Part shown: piece after piece, positions 13,148 to 14,586 of the stretch
Layout of the letters: every line of letters starts with the position of its first letter
Position numbering within the stretch: the first letter of the stretch is position 1
Source of the DNA: an uncultured Eubacteriales bacterium
GTDB taxonomy: Bacteria; Bacillota; Clostridia; Christensenellales; CAG-138
Assembly (NCBI GenBank): GCA_902768995.1
Contig: CACXNN010000065.1
Span: forward strand, 1-14,586
DNA: 14,586 nt
Reading direction: 5' to 3'
Program-made: the position numbers and the translations under genes
The notes under the pieces: model-generated
Database searches by the model: none
What the model saw: only the letters and a program-made list of their open reading frames with translations
Told to the model about the DNA's origin: nothing

Positions 13148-14385
13148 ACAGCCCCCGCCGAGACGCCCTGCAGGTCTTCATGGACGTGGTGGAGGACGGC
13201 GCCTACGCCAACCTTCGGCTGAAGGAGGTCCGGCGGACGCCTTCGGAGCAGGCCTACGTGAGCTCCCTTGTGTACACCGCGTTGGAACACGTGAAGTGGG
13301 CGGACTACATGCTCTCCTTCTACGTGAAACCCCAGAAGAAGGTGGTCCGCAACATCCTGCGCCTGGCCGTTACGGAGCTGTTCTTCATGGACACGCCGGA
13401 CCACGCCGCCGTGAACGGGGCCGTGGAGCTGACGCGAGAATGCGGCAAGGGCGCCTTGTCCGGGCTGGTAAACGGGGTCCTGCGGCGGATGCTGCGGGAA
13501 AGGGACAGCCTCCCGCCCCTGCCTGCGGAGCCGGTCGCCCGGCTGTCCATACAGTTTGGATGTCCGGCGTGGATCGTGAATGAATGGCTGGACCGGTTCG
13601 GGGAAGCGGAGACGGAAAAGCTACTATCCTTCGAACCGCCCGCCCTGGAGATACGGGCTCAGTGGCCCTTCACCAGCGAGGCGCTGGCGGCGGAGCTCAC
13701 CGTTCCCTATGCCCGGGGCCAGGTGGACGGCAACTGTTTCAAGCTGAGCGAGAGCGTCCCCGTGTCCTCCCTGCCCCTGTTCCGGGAGGGGAAGATCGCC
13801 ATCCAGGGCGAGGGGGCCATGGCCATCTGCCGATTCCTGGGCGACATGCGGGGCAAGAAGGTGTTGGACGCCTGCGCAGCCCCTGGCGGCAAATCGGCCT
13901 ACCTTTGGTCCTTGACGGAGGGCCATATAGACCTCACCTGCTGGGAACTCCATCCCCATCGGGTGGAGCTCATGGAACGGGCCTTCGCCCGGCTCCACGT
14001 GCAGGCGAAATGTGAGGCGCGGGACGCTTCCCAAGCCCCCCAGGACGGGGCCCCCGGCTATGACGCGGTGCTTTTGGACGTGCCCTGCTCCGGCCTGGGG
14101 CTCATACGGGAGAAGCCGGACGTAGCCTTACACCGGGAGGCGCAGGATATAGACGCCCTGTGCCGGGCCCAGGCGGCGCTGCTTGAAAGCTGTGCTCGGC
14201 TGGTGCGCCCCGACGGAGCCCTGTGCTACAGCACCTGCACCATCTCCCTGCGGGAGAACGAGCAGCAGGTGGAGGCCTTTTTGAAGGCCCACGGGGAGTA
14301 TGCTTTGGAAGAACAACGCCAGCTCCTGCCCCAGATAGACGGGACCGGCGGATTCTATATGGCAAGGATGAAGAGATGTATTTGA
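13144..14385 (+). CDS. rsmB: 16S rRNA (cytosine(967)-C(5))-methyltransferase RsmB
   Basis: RsmB methylates C967 (E. coli numbering) of 16S rRNA using S-adenosylmethionine. The 413-residue protein has the NusB-like N-terminal RNA-binding domain (RDALQVFMDVVEDGAYANL to about residue 130) and then the Rossmann methyltransferase domain. The SAM-binding motif VLDACAAPGGKS is at residues 240-251. The two catalytic-region cysteines are Cys315 in DVPCSGLG and Cys365 in YSTCTIS, the typical m5C pair. Its ATG lies within the ATGA overlap with fmt, and its last ten bases overlap the rlmN start, so translation of the run is probably coupled. No metalloprotease gene lies between fmt and rsmB, as it does in some clostridia. 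Confidence 0.95.
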   Translation: MNSPRRDALQVFMDVVEDGAYANLRLKEVRRTPSEQAYVSSLVYTALEHVKWADYMLSFYVKPQKKVVRNILRLAVTELFFMDTPDHAAVNGAVELTRECGKGALSGLVNGVLRRMLRERDSLPPLPAEPVARLSIQFGCPAWIVNEWLDRFGEAETEKLLSFEPPALEIRAQWPFTSEALAAELTVPYARGQVDGNCFKLSESVPVSSLPLFREGKIAIQGEGAMAICRFLGDMRGKKVLDACAAPGGKSAYLWSLTEGHIDLTCWELHPHRVELMERAFARLHVQAKCEARDASQAPQDGAPGYDAVLLDVPCSGLGLIREKPDVALHREAQDIDALCRAQAALLESCARLVRPDGALCYSTCTISLRENEQQVEAFLKAHGEYALEEQRQLLPQIDGTGGFYMARMKRCI

Positions 14386-14586
14386 CGGACCTCAGCAAAA
14401 CCGGCATCGCCACTCTCATGACGGAATGGGGCCAGCCGCGCTTTCGCACCGATCAGGTGATGGCGTGGCTCAATAAGGGTGCTCGGCCGGAGGAGATGAC
14501 CAACCTGCCCAAGGCCCTGCGGGAGAAGCTGGCCGCCCTGCCCTATGGCGGCAGCGTCATCGAGCGCAAGTTCGTCTCCCCCAAGG
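14376..14586 (+). CDS. rlmN: 23S rRNA/tRNA adenine-C2 methyltransferase RlmN, N-terminal 70 residues (runs off window)
   Basis: RlmN is a radical-SAM enzyme that methylates C2 of A2503 in 23S rRNA and A37 in some tRNAs. Only the N-terminal accessory domain is in the window: MYLTDLSKTGIATLM, then a WGQPRFRTDQVMAWL segment and EEMTNLPKALREKLAALP, which is the standard opening of the family. The radical-SAM CxxxCxxC cluster lies beyond the right edge. ATG 14376 overlaps the end of rsmB by ten bases, with AAGGATGAAGAG as a plausible ribosome binding region. Gene order after rsmB agrees with the Firmicutes pattern. Confidence 0.9.
   Translation, partial: MYLTDLSKTGIATLMTEWGQPRFRTDQVMAWLNKGARPEEMTNLPKALREKLAALPYGGSVIERKFVSPK

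Noticed and set aside
1..14586. A defence system, CRISPR array, prophage, insertion sequence, tRNA or riboswitch
   Set aside because: I found no repeat array, transposase or phage motifs, tRNA cloverleaf or long structured leader; the only accessory genes are the exporter pair, the acetyltransferase and the regulator.

Overview
The window is a high-GC (roughly two-thirds G+C by hand count of sample lines), densely packed stretch of a Gram-positive Clostridia-type chromosome. The evidence for this is the run of yicC, gmk, rpoZ, priA, def, fmt, rsmB and rlmN in conserved Firmicutes order, strong AGGAGG-type ribosome binding sites, SigA-like promoters with TATAAT-type -10 boxes, a 64-residue Gram-positive-length omega subunit, and a LiaF-like membrane regulator. 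I cannot name the genus; an uncultured gut clostridium is a guess.

Layout. Positions 2-1318 hold the C-terminal two-thirds of NAD-dependent DNA ligase (ligA), overlapped by an AIR-synthase/HypE-like gene (1315-2283). A promoter at about 2292-2321 then starts yicC (2345-3220), gmk (3237-3860) and rpoZ (3867-4061). A hairpin follows, then priA (4161-6355), which is broken by a frameshift just after its Walker A motif. Next come two ABC exporter half-transporter genes (6365-8182 and 8207-9964) that form a classic heterodimeric pair; the second appears to have lost its N-terminal start region. Two minus-strand genes follow: a GNAT acetyltransferase (9979-10380) of clearly lower GC, and an XRE regulator fused to four membrane helices and a LiaF-like domain (10534-11535), with a hairpin terminator between them. 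A divergent intergenic region (11536-11731) carries promoters in both directions and several inverted repeats. It launches def, fmt, rsmB and rlmN on the plus strand; rlmN runs off the right edge.

How the genes work together. Most are housekeeping genes for replication and repair (ligA, priA), nucleotide and transcription functions (gmk, rpoZ), RNA processing (yicC), N-terminal formyl-Met handling (fmt, def) and ribosome modification (rsmB, rlmN). The accessory part is the 5.4 kb between priA and def. It holds the exporter pair, the acetyltransferase and the membrane regulator, and it splits a commonly contiguous priA-def-fmt cluster.

I see no CRISPR array, tRNA or rRNA gene, insertion sequence, phage gene or evident new defence system. 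The most notable signals are two apparent short deletions or frameshifts (priA near 4864 and the second ABC gene near 8183), the XRE-4TM-LiaF fusion, and dyad repeats around its promoter and the def promoter. No gene-free stretch exceeds 300 bases; the longest is the 196-base divergent region, described under its promoters and repeats.
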